Origin: an uncultured Pseudomonadales bacterium
GTDB lineage: Bacteria; Pseudomonadota; Gammaproteobacteria; Pseudomonadales; Porticoccaceae
Length of the DNA: 64,000 bases
Assembly: GCA_943788895.1 (NCBI GenBank)
Contig: CALSRZ010000006.1
Coordinates: forward strand, 1-64,000
Direction of reading: 5' to 3'
Part shown: in pieces, positions 1 to 8,035 of the stretch
Layout: every line of letters starts with the position of its first letter
How positions within the stretch are numbered: position 1 is the stretch's first letter
Program-made: the position numbers and the translations under genes
The notes under the pieces: model-generated
The model's database searches: none
Seen by the model: the letters and a program-made list of their open reading frames with translations, nothing else
Told to the model about the DNA's origin: nothing

Positions 1-241
1 TGTCCTCTGCTTTCAACTGCAGAGCCGCAATCATCAAAGCGACAATATAAGGTTGTGAAATAGTCTGTCTGGCAGCTATGGGAAGAGGTGCGTCATGATA
101 GGCAAACTCAACCAGATCTGAGGGTACAAACTTCTCTCGTGGAACAGCATTAACCGCTGCAAGCACCTGCTCGTCACGCAATCCCCGGGCAACCATTTGG
201 TGCTCTATCATCTGCCGCTTTAATTCAACAAAATTGCTCAT
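1..241 (-). CDS. pcm: Protein-L-isoaspartate O-methyltransferase, N-terminal part (runs off the window)
   Basis: The minus-strand frame from an ATG at 241 stays open for 80 codons to the window edge. Its translation carries the family's N-terminal signatures, including VPREKFVP and QTISQPYIVA, the region leading into the SAM-binding fold. The enzyme methylates L-isoaspartyl residues in damaged proteins using S-adenosylmethionine. Only the first third or so is here, so the SAM-binding GxGxG motif cannot be checked. The 235 bases separating it from the divergent gene at 477 must hold both promoters; I see no clear operator there. The family call is firm. Whether it is pcm itself or a paralogue cannot be told from this part. 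Confidence 0.85.
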   Translation of the reverse strand, partial: MSNFVELKRQMIEHQMVARGLRDEQVLAAVNAVPREKFVPSDLVEFAYHDAPLPIAARQTISQPYIVALMIAALQLKAED

Positions 242-476
242 AAGTCGGGCCCTGCAAAATCACATAAAATTACCATTGCTTAGAGCGTTCAATTGTTACA
301 ACTCCCTGTAGAAGAAAATTGACAGGGGTCATAAATACCCAAGCCTAGCTTCGTACCCGCATTAAATTCTATCCACATGCTATTTGACCGACATCAATAA
401 TGTCCCCACGACAACCGGTTTAACTGGTCTAACTATCATTCACCTGACAGCCAGGCGCTGGACGCCTTGAGGTTGT

Positions 477-1202
477 ATGTCGAAACAGTTAGGCCTGATT
501 AAAAGCATTGTGATTGGCATCGTTGTTGTGACCCTGCTGCTTTTGATCATGCTTTTTCTGGATATAGACAAGCAGATTCTCAGCACCCTGCAGTGGCTGG
601 ATTCACTGGGTACCTGGGCACTTTTTTGGTTTGTATTAATAATTGCTCTGGTCGTGATATTGGTACTGCCGGGGGTTTTATTTACCACTGGGGCCGGATT
701 TGTCTTTGGCATAACCAAGGGCACAGCCAGTGTCGCGATTGGGACAACACTGGGCGCCTGCATTGCATTTCTAATCGCCCGCCATCTTATGGGACGCCGC
801 CTGAAGCGCTATATTCTAGCCAACAACCGACTCGACCTGATCAGCGAAGATATAAGCTCTCAGGGCTTCAAAATAGTTCTTTTAACTCGACTGATTCCTT
901 TTTTTCCCGGCAAACTCTCCAACTACCTGTTTGGTTTGACGGAAATGCCATTGCGGGATTTTGCCGGCGCCAGCCTACTCGGGTTTATTCCCTTCTCCTT
1001 GCACAACGCTTATCTCGGCTCTCTGGCTGCAGATATCGCAACGCTGGGAACTCGCCACGCAGAACGCACTGCCCTGGAATGGGCAGCCTATGGCATCGGC
1101 TTTGTGATGACAGTAAGTATTGTTCTATACCTCCACCACTGGGCCAACCGCCTGCTATCAGCAGATATCAATCATCATCCAACTCCCGATGGGGAGCCCT
1201 AA
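477..1202 (+). CDS. TVP38/TMEM64 (VTT/DedA-like) membrane protein
   Basis: A 241-residue inner membrane protein with five or six hydrophobic segments. The VTT-type core spans about residues 65-101 (GAGFVFGI region), followed by the conserved LLTRLIPFFPGKLSNYLFGL stretch at 135-154, which is typical of TVP38/SNARE-associated Golgi proteins. Members of this superfamily are linked to lipid scrambling or transport across membranes; no substrate can be read from the sequence. The ATG at 477 follows a TTGAGG ribosome site. It lies 18 bases before a GT4 glycosyltransferase and then a phosphodiesterase fusion on the same strand, so the three probably form one envelope-lipid or glycolipid operon. That role is inferred from context. 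Confidence 0.85.
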   Translation: MSKQLGLIKSIVIGIVVVTLLLLIMLFLDIDKQILSTLQWLDSLGTWALFWFVLIIALVVILVLPGVLFTTGAGFVFGITKGTASVAIGTTLGACIAFLIARHLMGRRLKRYILANNRLDLISEDISSQGFKIVLLTRLIPFFPGKLSNYLFGLTEMPLRDFAGASLLGFIPFSLHNAYLGSLAADIATLGTRHAERTALEWAAYGIGFVMTVSIVLYLHHWANRLLSADINHHPTPDGEP

Positions 1203-1220
1203 TCATTTGAGGAGCTAACT

Positions 1221-2591
1221 GTGAACACCAGTGCCAGGCTTAATATTGTTATGTTTACCAACACCTTTACCCCTCATGTGGGAGGTGTAGCGCGATCTGT
1301 CGAAGGCTTTGCACAGCAGTATCGAAAACTCGGGCACCGGGTTCTGATCGTTGCGCCAGAATTTGAGCATACTCCGAGCGATGAAATTGATGTATTGCGT
1401 GTTCCAGCACTGCAAAAGTTTAACGGCAGTGACTTCTCCGTCGCGCTGCCAGTATCCGGCCTGCTCAGCCGCAAGCTCGATGAATTCCAACCTCATATCA
1501 TCCACGCCCACCATCCGTTTCTGCTCGGTATGACAGCGATGCGTATTGCACGCTATCGCAATCTGCCACTGGTCTTTACCCAGCACACACTCTACGAGAA
1601 GTACACCCACTATGTGCCTGGAGACTCCCCCAAAATGCAGCAGTTTTCCATTGAGCTAGCCACCCACTATGCCAACCTGGCCGATAGAGTCTTTGCCCCC
1701 AGCGAGAGTGTTGCGACCCTGTTGCGACAACGAGGCGTTAATTCAAAAATTAACGTGGTTCCAACTGGCGTTAAAATTTCACAGTTTGAGAACGGCAATG
1801 GCGAGCGCTTTCGCAAGGCCATGAATATCCCCAAAAAAGCATTTGTAGTCGGCCACCTGGGCCGTCTGGCTGCCGAGAAAAACCTACCCTTTCTCAGTGA
1901 GACAGTGGCTCAATTTATTGCATCAAGCACTTTAAAAAACGCTTTTAAAAACACTGCAAACAACCCTAAAGGCAAAAAGCACTCCAGGGAGGTACATTTT
2001 CTGCTTATCGGCAAAGGTCCATCAGAGAATCATATCCGAACCACTTTCCAGCGCGCAGGAATAACCAAGAGACTGCATGTGGCGGGCATTTTAAACCCCA
2101 GGCAATTAGCAGATGCCTACGATGCCATGGATGTATTTGCCTTTGCTTCTAAGAGCGAAACTCAGGGCATGGTTCTGACTGAAGCCATGGCCTGTGGCGT
2201 GCCTGTAGTTGCGCTTGATGCCAGCGGCGTCAAAGAAGTCGTTATAGATACCATCAATGGCCGTCTGTTGCAGAGAGAGAATGCCGCTGCTTTTGCCGCT
2301 GGATTAAAGTGGGTAGCCGATCAACCGCCACTGAGGCGATTATCACTATCTCTGGCAGCGCGTAAAACAGCCCGCGAGTTTTCAATGTCCAATACTGCAA
2401 ACCTGGCGCTTCAGCATTATCAAGACTTATGCCATCAACGAAGTCCAGAGCAAACTAAAAATTACCGCCACTTAACCCAACTACTAGAGCTGATAAAAAT
2501 TGAATGGGCAATCATTGAAGGATTTGCCAATGCCGCAAGCCACTCCATTGTGACCAATCATACTAGGCAAGAAGAAGCTGCAGGTAGCTAG
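1221..2591 (+). CDS. GT4-family glycosyltransferase
   Basis: A 456-residue GT-B fold glycosyltransferase. The N-terminal acceptor domain begins with the FTNTFTPHVGGV motif, and the C-terminal donor domain has the retaining GT4 EX7E signature (E313 and E321, in SETQGMVLTEAMACG). It resembles diacylglycerol alpha-glycosyltransferases and mannosyltransferases, so a membrane lipid is a plausible acceptor, but the sugar donor is not readable. The start is GTG at 1221 behind a strong GAGGAG. Its stop (TAG, 2589-2591) abuts the ATG of the next gene, indicating translational coupling. There is an unusual Lys/Asn-rich insertion near residues 236-255, and about 50 residues follow the glycosyltransferase fold. 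Confidence 0.85.
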   Translation: MNTSARLNIVMFTNTFTPHVGGVARSVEGFAQQYRKLGHRVLIVAPEFEHTPSDEIDVLRVPALQKFNGSDFSVALPVSGLLSRKLDEFQPHIIHAHHPFLLGMTAMRIARYRNLPLVFTQHTLYEKYTHYVPGDSPKMQQFSIELATHYANLADRVFAPSESVATLLRQRGVNSKINVVPTGVKISQFENGNGERFRKAMNIPKKAFVVGHLGRLAAEKNLPFLSETVAQFIASSTLKNAFKNTANNPKGKKHSREVHFLLIGKGPSENHIRTTFQRAGITKRLHVAGILNPRQLADAYDAMDVFAFASKSETQGMVLTEAMACGVPVVALDASGVKEVVIDTINGRLLQRENAAAFAAGLKWVADQPPLRRLSLSLAARKTAREFSMSNTANLALQHYQDLCHQRSPEQTKNYRHLTQLLELIKIEWAIIEGFANAASHSIVTNHTRQEEAAGS

Positions 2592-5084
2592 ATGCTCACA
2601 CAGGTTGAAACAATTTTAAGGCGTTTCCGCAGAACCCTGAGTCGCAGCGAATGGCTCGGTCGTTTACTAAAACTGCCCCTGTCCGCAGAACCCGACAGCA
2701 CAGCCGGACTGGTTATGGTGCAAATTGACGGTCTCTCTCACCATGAATTAGAGCGGGCAATTGAACAGGGCGAAATGCCCTTTTTAAAGCATCTTATCAA
2801 GCGCGAAAACTACCAACTTCACAGCCTTTACTCGGGCATTCCATCGACGACTCCCGCCGCTCAGGGGGAACTGTTCTATGGCATTAAAACCGCTGTGCCC
2901 AGCTTTAACTTTAAACCTCGTAACTCTGAAGATCTGGTACGCATGTTTGAACCCGCCGCGGCGGACAATGTGGAAAAGAAACTGAGTGCCATGCAGACAG
3001 CCCCCCTGCTAAAGGATGGTAGCTGCTATGCGGACAACTTTACTGGTGGGGCCGCTGAAGCACATTTTTGCCCCAGTTCACTAGGTTGGGGTAAAACATT
3101 ACAGGGCGCCCGCCCCCTGGTATTGCTATTACTGGTCGCTAGTCATCTGTTCAGCTTTATTCGAACCCTGGCATTGATGCTGCTGGAAATCGTACTGGCA
3201 GTTGTTGATTTCACTCGCGGCCTGGTTTCCGGACGCGATTTATGGGCAGAGTTAAAATTTATTCCCAGCCGGGTATTGATTGTTATTTTACTTCGCGAAC
3301 TGACCACCATTGGCGTAAAGATCGACGTCGCCAGAGGCTTGCCCATCATCCACGTCAATTTCCTTGGCTATGATGAACAGGCTCATAGACGCAACCCAAA
3401 ATCGCTCTTTGCCCACTGGACACTTCGCGGTATCGATAACGCCATCGCTCGAATATGGCGAGCTACGCTACAGGCCAGTCGCCGCAGTTACGACCTGTGG
3501 ATTTACTCTGATCACGGCCAACAGGAAGTAGTGCCCTATGAAAAAATCTTTAGTACAAGCTTTGCTCAGGCCGCGACCAATATCTTCAGTCGCGAATTGG
3601 GCTGCCCTGTAGACTGTATAACCGCAGGTAGAAAAGGCATCCAGCTGGAGCGTATACGAATGTTTGGCGGCAGGCGTACGCAAAAGATTTTCGCCGAACT
3701 ACTAGCCAATATCAGTAATGGAAAATACCCATCGCCTGGAGACAATAGACCACAGCTCCGTATAGCCACACTGGGACCCGTGGCGCACCTTTACTTTAAT
3801 CAGGCCCTGGCCGCCCATCAGCTCAGCGCACTTGCTCACGCCCTGTGTACAGAGGCCCATGTGCCTGTGGTTTTATACTGCAATGCAAGCGGACAGGTGC
3901 GCGTCTGTCGTCAACACAGCGAATACAATTTAAAGGAAAACCCCAGCGCACTGTTCGGCAGTGACTACCCCTATCCGGATATGGCCTATGAGGATATTCA
4001 ACGGCTCTGCCAACATCCAGACGCCGGTGTACTGATAGCCTCCGGCCAATTTATTAACCCTCCTGAACATGAAGACTACCAGGCAGTAAGTTTTGCTGTG
4101 GAAACTGGTACTCACGGCGGATGGAGCCGCCAGCAAACCGATGCCTTTGCACTGCTTCCAGAAGATATCTATCTGGGGAAAACAACCTCAGAGGGATCAC
4201 GGCTAATGGATATAAGAGATGCAGCCCTTGAATTTATGCATCCAGAAAAAGTCACTGTAAAAAGCCGTAACAACATTGATGAGCAGGACAAAACCCTCAG
4301 CCATCCCAGCGCCGAAACATCCAATCAACGGGAGACAATGCTACGAATCATGACCTACAACGTCCACAGCTGCATCGGAATGGATGGCAAGCTGGCACCA
4401 GAGAGAATTGCCCGTGTTATTGCTCGCTACAGCCCCGATATAGTTGCGCTTCAGGAATTGGATGTTAATCGTTTGCGCACACAAGAGCTTGATCAAGCGG
4501 ATGCTATAGCCCGCTATCTGGGGATGCAAATGCATTTTCACAGCCCAATGCAACTCCAAAAAGAACGCTTTGGCGATGCGATACTCACAGCGTTTCCCAT
4601 ACGGCTTATCAAGGCCAGCAACCTGCCGAGCCCTTCCTATAAACCCAACAGTGAACCGCGCGGCGCACTATGGGTCGCCATTGATATTTTCGGTCAGGAG
4701 ATTCAGCTGATTAACACCCACCTTAGCCTGCGCAGTCAAGAACGTCGAACAGAGGTGCAGAGTTTACTTGGCGATAAGTGGCTCGGACATCCCGAATGCC
4801 ATCAACCCACTATTCTTTGCGGCGACTTTAATGCCAGACCCGGCACCCCTGAATGGCAAAAACTCAACTGCCGACTCCCGGACGGCCAGGTCACGCTGGC
4901 TGATCATCGGCCAAAAAAAACCTTTTTCAGCCGCCTGCCGACCACCCGAATTGACCATGTTTTTATGGATAAAAGCATTGAACCGCTGGCAATTTATACA
5001 CCCAATAATGCTCTGGCCAGAGTGGCCTCCGATCACTTGCCACTGATCATGGATATACGCCTGAAATTAGCCGGTAAACAATAG
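2592..5084 (+). CDS. Fusion of an alkaline-phosphatase-type phosphodiesterase and an endonuclease/exonuclease/phosphatase (EEP) domain
   Basis: An 830-residue two-domain protein. The N-terminal half looks like the type I phosphodiesterase/nucleotide pyrophosphatase branch of the alkaline phosphatase superfamily: VQIDG (metal ligand D46), the SGIPSTTPA nucleophile region near residue 80, YSDHGQQE as a metal-binding DH pair, and HGG further on. Two hydrophobic segments at about residues 175-212 interrupt it and suggest membrane anchoring. From about residue 583 an EEP domain follows, with TYNVHS, ALQELD, NTHLSLR, CGDFNARP, RIDHVF and SDHLPL, the catalytic set of the DNase I/sphingomyelinase fold. 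The partners are a GT4 enzyme and a VTT protein, so lipid head-group phosphodiester cleavage is the likeliest theme. Substrate unknown. Confidence 0.8.
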   Translation: MLTQVETILRRFRRTLSRSEWLGRLLKLPLSAEPDSTAGLVMVQIDGLSHHELERAIEQGEMPFLKHLIKRENYQLHSLYSGIPSTTPAAQGELFYGIKTAVPSFNFKPRNSEDLVRMFEPAAADNVEKKLSAMQTAPLLKDGSCYADNFTGGAAEAHFCPSSLGWGKTLQGARPLVLLLLVASHLFSFIRTLALMLLEIVLAVVDFTRGLVSGRDLWAELKFIPSRVLIVILLRELTTIGVKIDVARGLPIIHVNFLGYDEQAHRRNPKSLFAHWTLRGIDNAIARIWRATLQASRRSYDLWIYSDHGQQEVVPYEKIFSTSFAQAATNIFSRELGCPVDCITAGRKGIQLERIRMFGGRRTQKIFAELLANISNGKYPSPGDNRPQLRIATLGPVAHLYFNQALAAHQLSALAHALCTEAHVPVVLYCNASGQVRVCRQHSEYNLKENPSALFGSDYPYPDMAYEDIQRLCQHPDAGVLIASGQFINPPEHEDYQAVSFAVETGTHGGWSRQQTDAFALLPEDIYLGKTTSEGSRLMDIRDAALEFMHPEKVTVKSRNNIDEQDKTLSHPSAETSNQRETMLRIMTYNVHSCIGMDGKLAPERIARVIARYSPDIVALQELDVNRLRTQELDQADAIARYLGMQMHFHSPMQLQKERFGDAILTAFPIRLIKASNLPSPSYKPNSEPRGALWVAIDIFGQEIQLINTHLSLRSQERRTEVQSLLGDKWLGHPECHQPTILCGDFNARPGTPEWQKLNCRLPDGQVTLADHRPKKTFFSRLPTTRIDHVFMDKSIEPLAIYTPNNALARVASDHLPLIMDIRLKLAGKQ

Positions 5085-5119
5085 AAACCTGTCGCTGCTA
5101 ATTTACAAATTATTCTTCG

Positions 5120-5151
5120 GCCTCAGGGCAATATTAGAATCGCCCTGAGGC
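5120..5151. other. Inverted repeat between the fusion gene and the yebC-like gene
   Basis: Ten-base perfect arms (5120-5129 and 5142-5151, GCCTCAGGGC and its complement) flank a 12-base loop, 36 bases after the stop of the upstream gene. There is no clean T-tract on the plus side, so it is at best a weak terminator. It could also be a leader structure of the following gene. Confidence 0.4.
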
Positions 5152-5202
5152 GCTGGCTGTTGTAGAATCACGGCTCCTAAAAAATTTGAATTGGAATTCA
5201 CA

Positions 5203-5925
5203 ATGGGCAGAGCCTACCAAAACCGCAAAGACTCCATGGCCAAAACATCCGACGCTAAAGCCAGGGTGTACAGTAAATATGGCCGCGAAATTTATGTTGT
5301 CGCCAAATCTGGCGGTCTTGATCCCACTGGTAACCTTGCCCTTCGCAGCTTGATTGACCGGGCAAAAAAAGACCAGGTTCCAACCCATGTGATCGACAAG
5401 GCGATAGAAAAAGCCAAGGGCGGCGCGGGTGAAAACTTCGAACTAGCTCGCTATGAAGGATACGGCCCAGGCAACTGCATGGTGATTATCGAATGCTTAA
5501 CCGATAATCCAAACCGCACCTTCGGTGATGTTCGCCTGTGTTTTACCAAAACCAAGACCAAGATCGGCACCCAAGGCGCCGTTAGCCATATGTTTGATCA
5601 CCTAACCATTCTCCGTTTTGGTGGCCATGACGAAGAAGCGGTTTTAGATACTCTGCTAATGAGCGATGTCGATGTTATCGATATTGAGAATGAAGACGGC
5701 ATGTTGACAGTGTTCGCACCTCATACCGAGTCATTCAAGGCTAAAAATGCACTTAGCGAAGCCTTTGGCGAAATCGATTACGAAGTCGATGAAGTCCAGT
5801 TTATCGCCCAAAACACCGCCCCCCTCGGCAACGATGACGACAGGGCAATGTTTGAACGCTTTATGGATATGCTCAATGATCTGGATGACGTCCAAAATAT
5901 CTATCACAGCGTAGAAACTGAGTAA
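5203..5925 (+). CDS. YebC/PmpR-family transcriptional regulator, YeeN-like
   Basis: A 240-residue member of the YebC/TACO1 family. The N-terminus ([20 protein letters not shown]) matches the YeeN subgroup rather than the AGHSKW start of classical YebC. The three-domain family layout is complete, ending in a long acidic C-terminal region. YebC proteins act as DNA-binding regulators or help ribosomes through proline stretches. I chose ATG 5203 over an in-frame TTG at 5191 because the conserved N-terminus begins there. It is not next to ruvC, the usual place of yebC in this group, so it may be the paralogue with a separate role. It appears monocistronic. Confidence 0.88.
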   Translation: MGRAYQNRKDSMAKTSDAKARVYSKYGREIYVVAKSGGLDPTGNLALRSLIDRAKKDQVPTHVIDKAIEKAKGGAGENFELARYEGYGPGNCMVIIECLTDNPNRTFGDVRLCFTKTKTKIGTQGAVSHMFDHLTILRFGGHDEEAVLDTLLMSDVDVIDIENEDGMLTVFAPHTESFKAKNALSEAFGEIDYEVDEVQFIAQNTAPLGNDDDRAMFERFMDMLNDLDDVQNIYHSVETE

Positions 5926-6022
5926 GCTGATTACTCACAGCAAGGTTGAATCCGGTGTCATATCACTGATACCGGCAACCGCCACACTAACCCTGAAATC
6001 ACTTTTAAAGGAATAAGACAAG

Positions 6023-6853
6023 ATGTCCGTGCAAGAGAAAGTATTTGTTGTTGTTGATCCCACCGCCAGTGAACATATCGCCCTGCAGCGCGCCATTATT
6101 ACCGCAAGATTCCGCACGCCATCACCAACTCTCTACATCTTCGTTGGTGTTGACAGTGAGGCTGTGGATACGCGCGCCAGCAATGATGCGCTGTTTAAAA
6201 ACAGTCAGTGGTTCGAAGATGAGATACATGCCCCTCTCAAAAAAGAAGGCCTTGATTATAAAATTGAAATCTCCTGGTCCAGTGAATGGCAGCGCTCGAT
6301 TTTAAAATCAGCCAATAGCTTCGGTGCCGATCTTATTCTGCTGCCGATTCCAAAGAAAAAGAAAAACGCCCTGCGCTTCACCTTTAGTGAATCAAAATGG
6401 AAAGTACTGAAGAAGGCCACCTGCCCGGTGATTTTGGTTCGCCCCGGTGCCGCAGAGCAGCGCAAAACTATCCTTGCCGCGGTTAACTTCCAGGCTATTG
6501 GCACCCAGCAAAAATTGCTTAACGCCAATATTCTCGCCCATGGAAAATGGCTTGCTGAAAACTACGGCGCCGATCTGCATGTAGTCAATGCCTATATAGA
6601 TTCAATGCACTACCCGGATCGCGGCAATCTGGCTAAAGAAGCCGGCATAGCGTCAAAAAATATCCATGTGGTTAAAGGCTATACGGATGAGACTGTCGCA
6701 GAAACCGCGAAGAAGCTTAGTGCTGACCTGGTTATTATGGGTACTCTGGGGCAAACCGGTCTGATTAAAACTCGCCGAGGCAATACTGCTGAACGGGTTA
6801 TATCTGCTCTGGATGTGGATATTGTGGTAGTTAATACCGAATATGAAAGCTAG
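6023..6853 (+). CDS. Universal stress protein with tandem UspA domains
   Basis: A 276-residue cytoplasmic protein made of two UspA folds, about residues 1-145 and 150-275, as in UspE. The second half retains a nucleotide-loop-like GTLGQTGLIKTRRGNTAERV stretch, and the first half is more diverged. Such proteins bind ATP or other ligands and support survival under stress; the exact ligand cannot be stated. AAAGGAATAAG precedes the ATG. It is a single gene followed directly by a strong terminator at 6887. Confidence 0.85.
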   Translation: MSVQEKVFVVVDPTASEHIALQRAIITARFRTPSPTLYIFVGVDSEAVDTRASNDALFKNSQWFEDEIHAPLKKEGLDYKIEISWSSEWQRSILKSANSFGADLILLPIPKKKKNALRFTFSESKWKVLKKATCPVILVRPGAAEQRKTILAAVNFQAIGTQQKLLNANILAHGKWLAENYGADLHVVNAYIDSMHYPDRGNLAKEAGIASKNIHVVKGYTDETVAETAKKLSADLVIMGTLGQTGLIKTRRGNTAERVISALDVDIVVVNTEYES

Positions 6854-6886
6854 AAAAAGCTTAGAAGTTAGTAGGTTTTGATCGAT

Positions 6887-6920
6887 AAAATGGAGGGGTT
6901 TCAGCCCCTCCATTTTTTTA
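6887..6920 (+). terminator. Rho-independent terminator after the universal stress gene
   Basis: Twelve-base arms (6887-6898 and 6905-6916) with GC-rich centres AATGGAGGGG/CCCCTCCATT and a 6-base loop run into a run of seven T. The A-run on the other side lets it also stop minus-strand transcription arriving from the sigma-factor operon. Confidence 0.85.
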
Positions 6921-7151
6921 TGGCTGACTACAAAACTGCGGATAGAACCAGTACAGCAGCATCGCCGCAATGACCATACCGCTTAACACACCGGCTACAA
7001 AACTAACTCGGCAGCGGATCTTTCTGGGTAGATAAACAGATCTTTTGCGCGCCTCAAATTGCCGCTCAAGGTGGCTTATCTCCTTATCGGCCCAGGGTTC
7101 AAGCTCTTCCAGAGCAGCCCTGATTTTTTCAGCATCGTGACTTTCAGACAT
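6918..7151 (-). CDS. Small single-pass membrane protein coupled to an ECF sigma factor
   Basis: A 77-residue protein: a charged N-terminal half (DAEKIRAALEELEPWADKEI) predicted to be helical, a basic patch (PRKIRCR), one transmembrane segment at about residues 50-69, and a short tail. Its ATG overlaps the end of the sigma-factor gene by 8 bases (7144-7151), so the two are translated together. A cytoplasmic helical domain plus one membrane span, encoded directly after an ECF sigma factor, fits a minimal anti-sigma factor. No recognised anti-sigma domain or zinc motif is visible, so that role is inference only. I do not recognise a named family. Confidence 0.65.
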   Translation of the reverse strand: MSESHDAEKIRAALEELEPWADKEISHLERQFEARKRSVYLPRKIRCRVSFVAGVLSGMVIAAMLLYWFYPQFCSQP

Positions 7152-7800
7152 CCATCAAAGCAAATTCAGTTAACGCCTTGGCGGTTTGATCCTGTGCGCA
7201 GTCAATATGGGTCTCAACAACCGACTCAGAGACCTCAAGAAGATGGGCAATATTCGTTTTGGACATTCCCTTAAAATGGTACAAAAGGAAGATATAGCGG
7301 GTTTTTTCCGGTAACTGAGAAAGGCTTTCTTTTAATGACTCCTGCCTGAGCTCATCTAACAAAACCCTGTAGGCAGAACTATCCTCTCCCGAGAATTTCT
7401 GCAGACTTTCAGAATTACAGTAGTATTGACTGTCCAATTGACGCTTACGCAAGACATTTAGAGCCAGCCTCACCGCCATACTGAACAGATAGCGACGTAG
7501 ATTTCCAACATCCTGATTATGCTTGATGCGAATAAGTTTTAGATAGGCATCCTGAGCCAACGCCTCAGCGCCCTCTTCATCCCCGAGCTTGCGCACCAAC
7601 AGGCGGCGCAACTCGTCAGAGGTATCCTGATAGAGCTGAGTAATCTCAGCATTTGTGATGCCAGCACCGGCAGCAGTCATTTCCAAAATAAGCCTCTCTA
7701 ATTCCAGAGCCTCATGCTCTGGATTTCCAGTAGCTAGAGCCTCAGCTTGTATATTCTCAGCCTCTAGATTAAGAGTTTGGTTTTGCGGTTTATGACTCAC
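7144..7800 (-). CDS. RNA polymerase sigma factor, ECF (FecI-like) type
   Basis: A 218-residue sigma-70 family protein with regions 2 and 4 only. Region 2 includes LAQDAYLKLIRI and NLRRYLFSMAVRLALNVLRK (about residues 80-125). Region 4 includes LSQLPEKTRYIFLLYHFKGM and the helix-turn-helix that follows (about residues 160-210). An N-terminal extension of roughly 55 residues, rich in Glu and Ala, precedes region 2 and is unusual. The start is GTG at 7800 behind AGGAG. It overlaps a small membrane protein gene downstream, a plausible antagonist. No TonB receptor or FecR lies nearby, so an iron role is not supported. Confidence 0.82.
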   Translation of the reverse strand: MSHKPQNQTLNLEAENIQAEALATGNPEHEALELERLILEMTAAGAGITNAEITQLYQDTSDELRRLLVRKLGDEEGAEALAQDAYLKLIRIKHNQDVGNLRRYLFSMAVRLALNVLRKRQLDSQYYCNSESLQKFSGEDSSAYRVLLDELRQESLKESLSQLPEKTRYIFLLYHFKGMSKTNIAHLLEVSESVVETHIDCAQDQTAKALTEFALMDV

Positions 7801-7823
7801 CTTGTCTCCTGCACATCCATTGT

Positions 7824-7845
7824 CTAACGACCATCCTGTCGTTAG
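7824..7845. promoter_or_regulatory. Perfect dyad upstream of the ECF sigma-factor gene
   Basis: CTAACGAC (7824-7831) and its exact complement GTCGTTAG (7838-7845) are separated by 6 bases and sit 24 bases before the GTG start. The position suits an operator or a leader hairpin controlling the sigma-factor operon. No regulator can be assigned. Confidence 0.4.
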
Positions 7846-8035
7846 TAATTGCTCCGTGATTGCCTGTTTTGCTCAACCGACCCCAGACCTTACAAAGTAA
7901 TCAGGCGGTGTACTTAATAAGACTCCAAAAACACCTTTATCCCCACCTTCGAAAGAAAATATTTTTCTCCCTCCCCTAGGTCAGAGGCCCTGTTTATCAC
8001 CAGACAGCCGACAAATCTGGTCTATTATTTATTCC

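Noticed and set aside
593-1210. 205-codon frame on the plus strand inside the TVP38 gene
   Set aside because: It overlaps a clearly conserved membrane protein in another frame, and its composition (Arg/Pro/Ser-rich) is typical of shadow frames.
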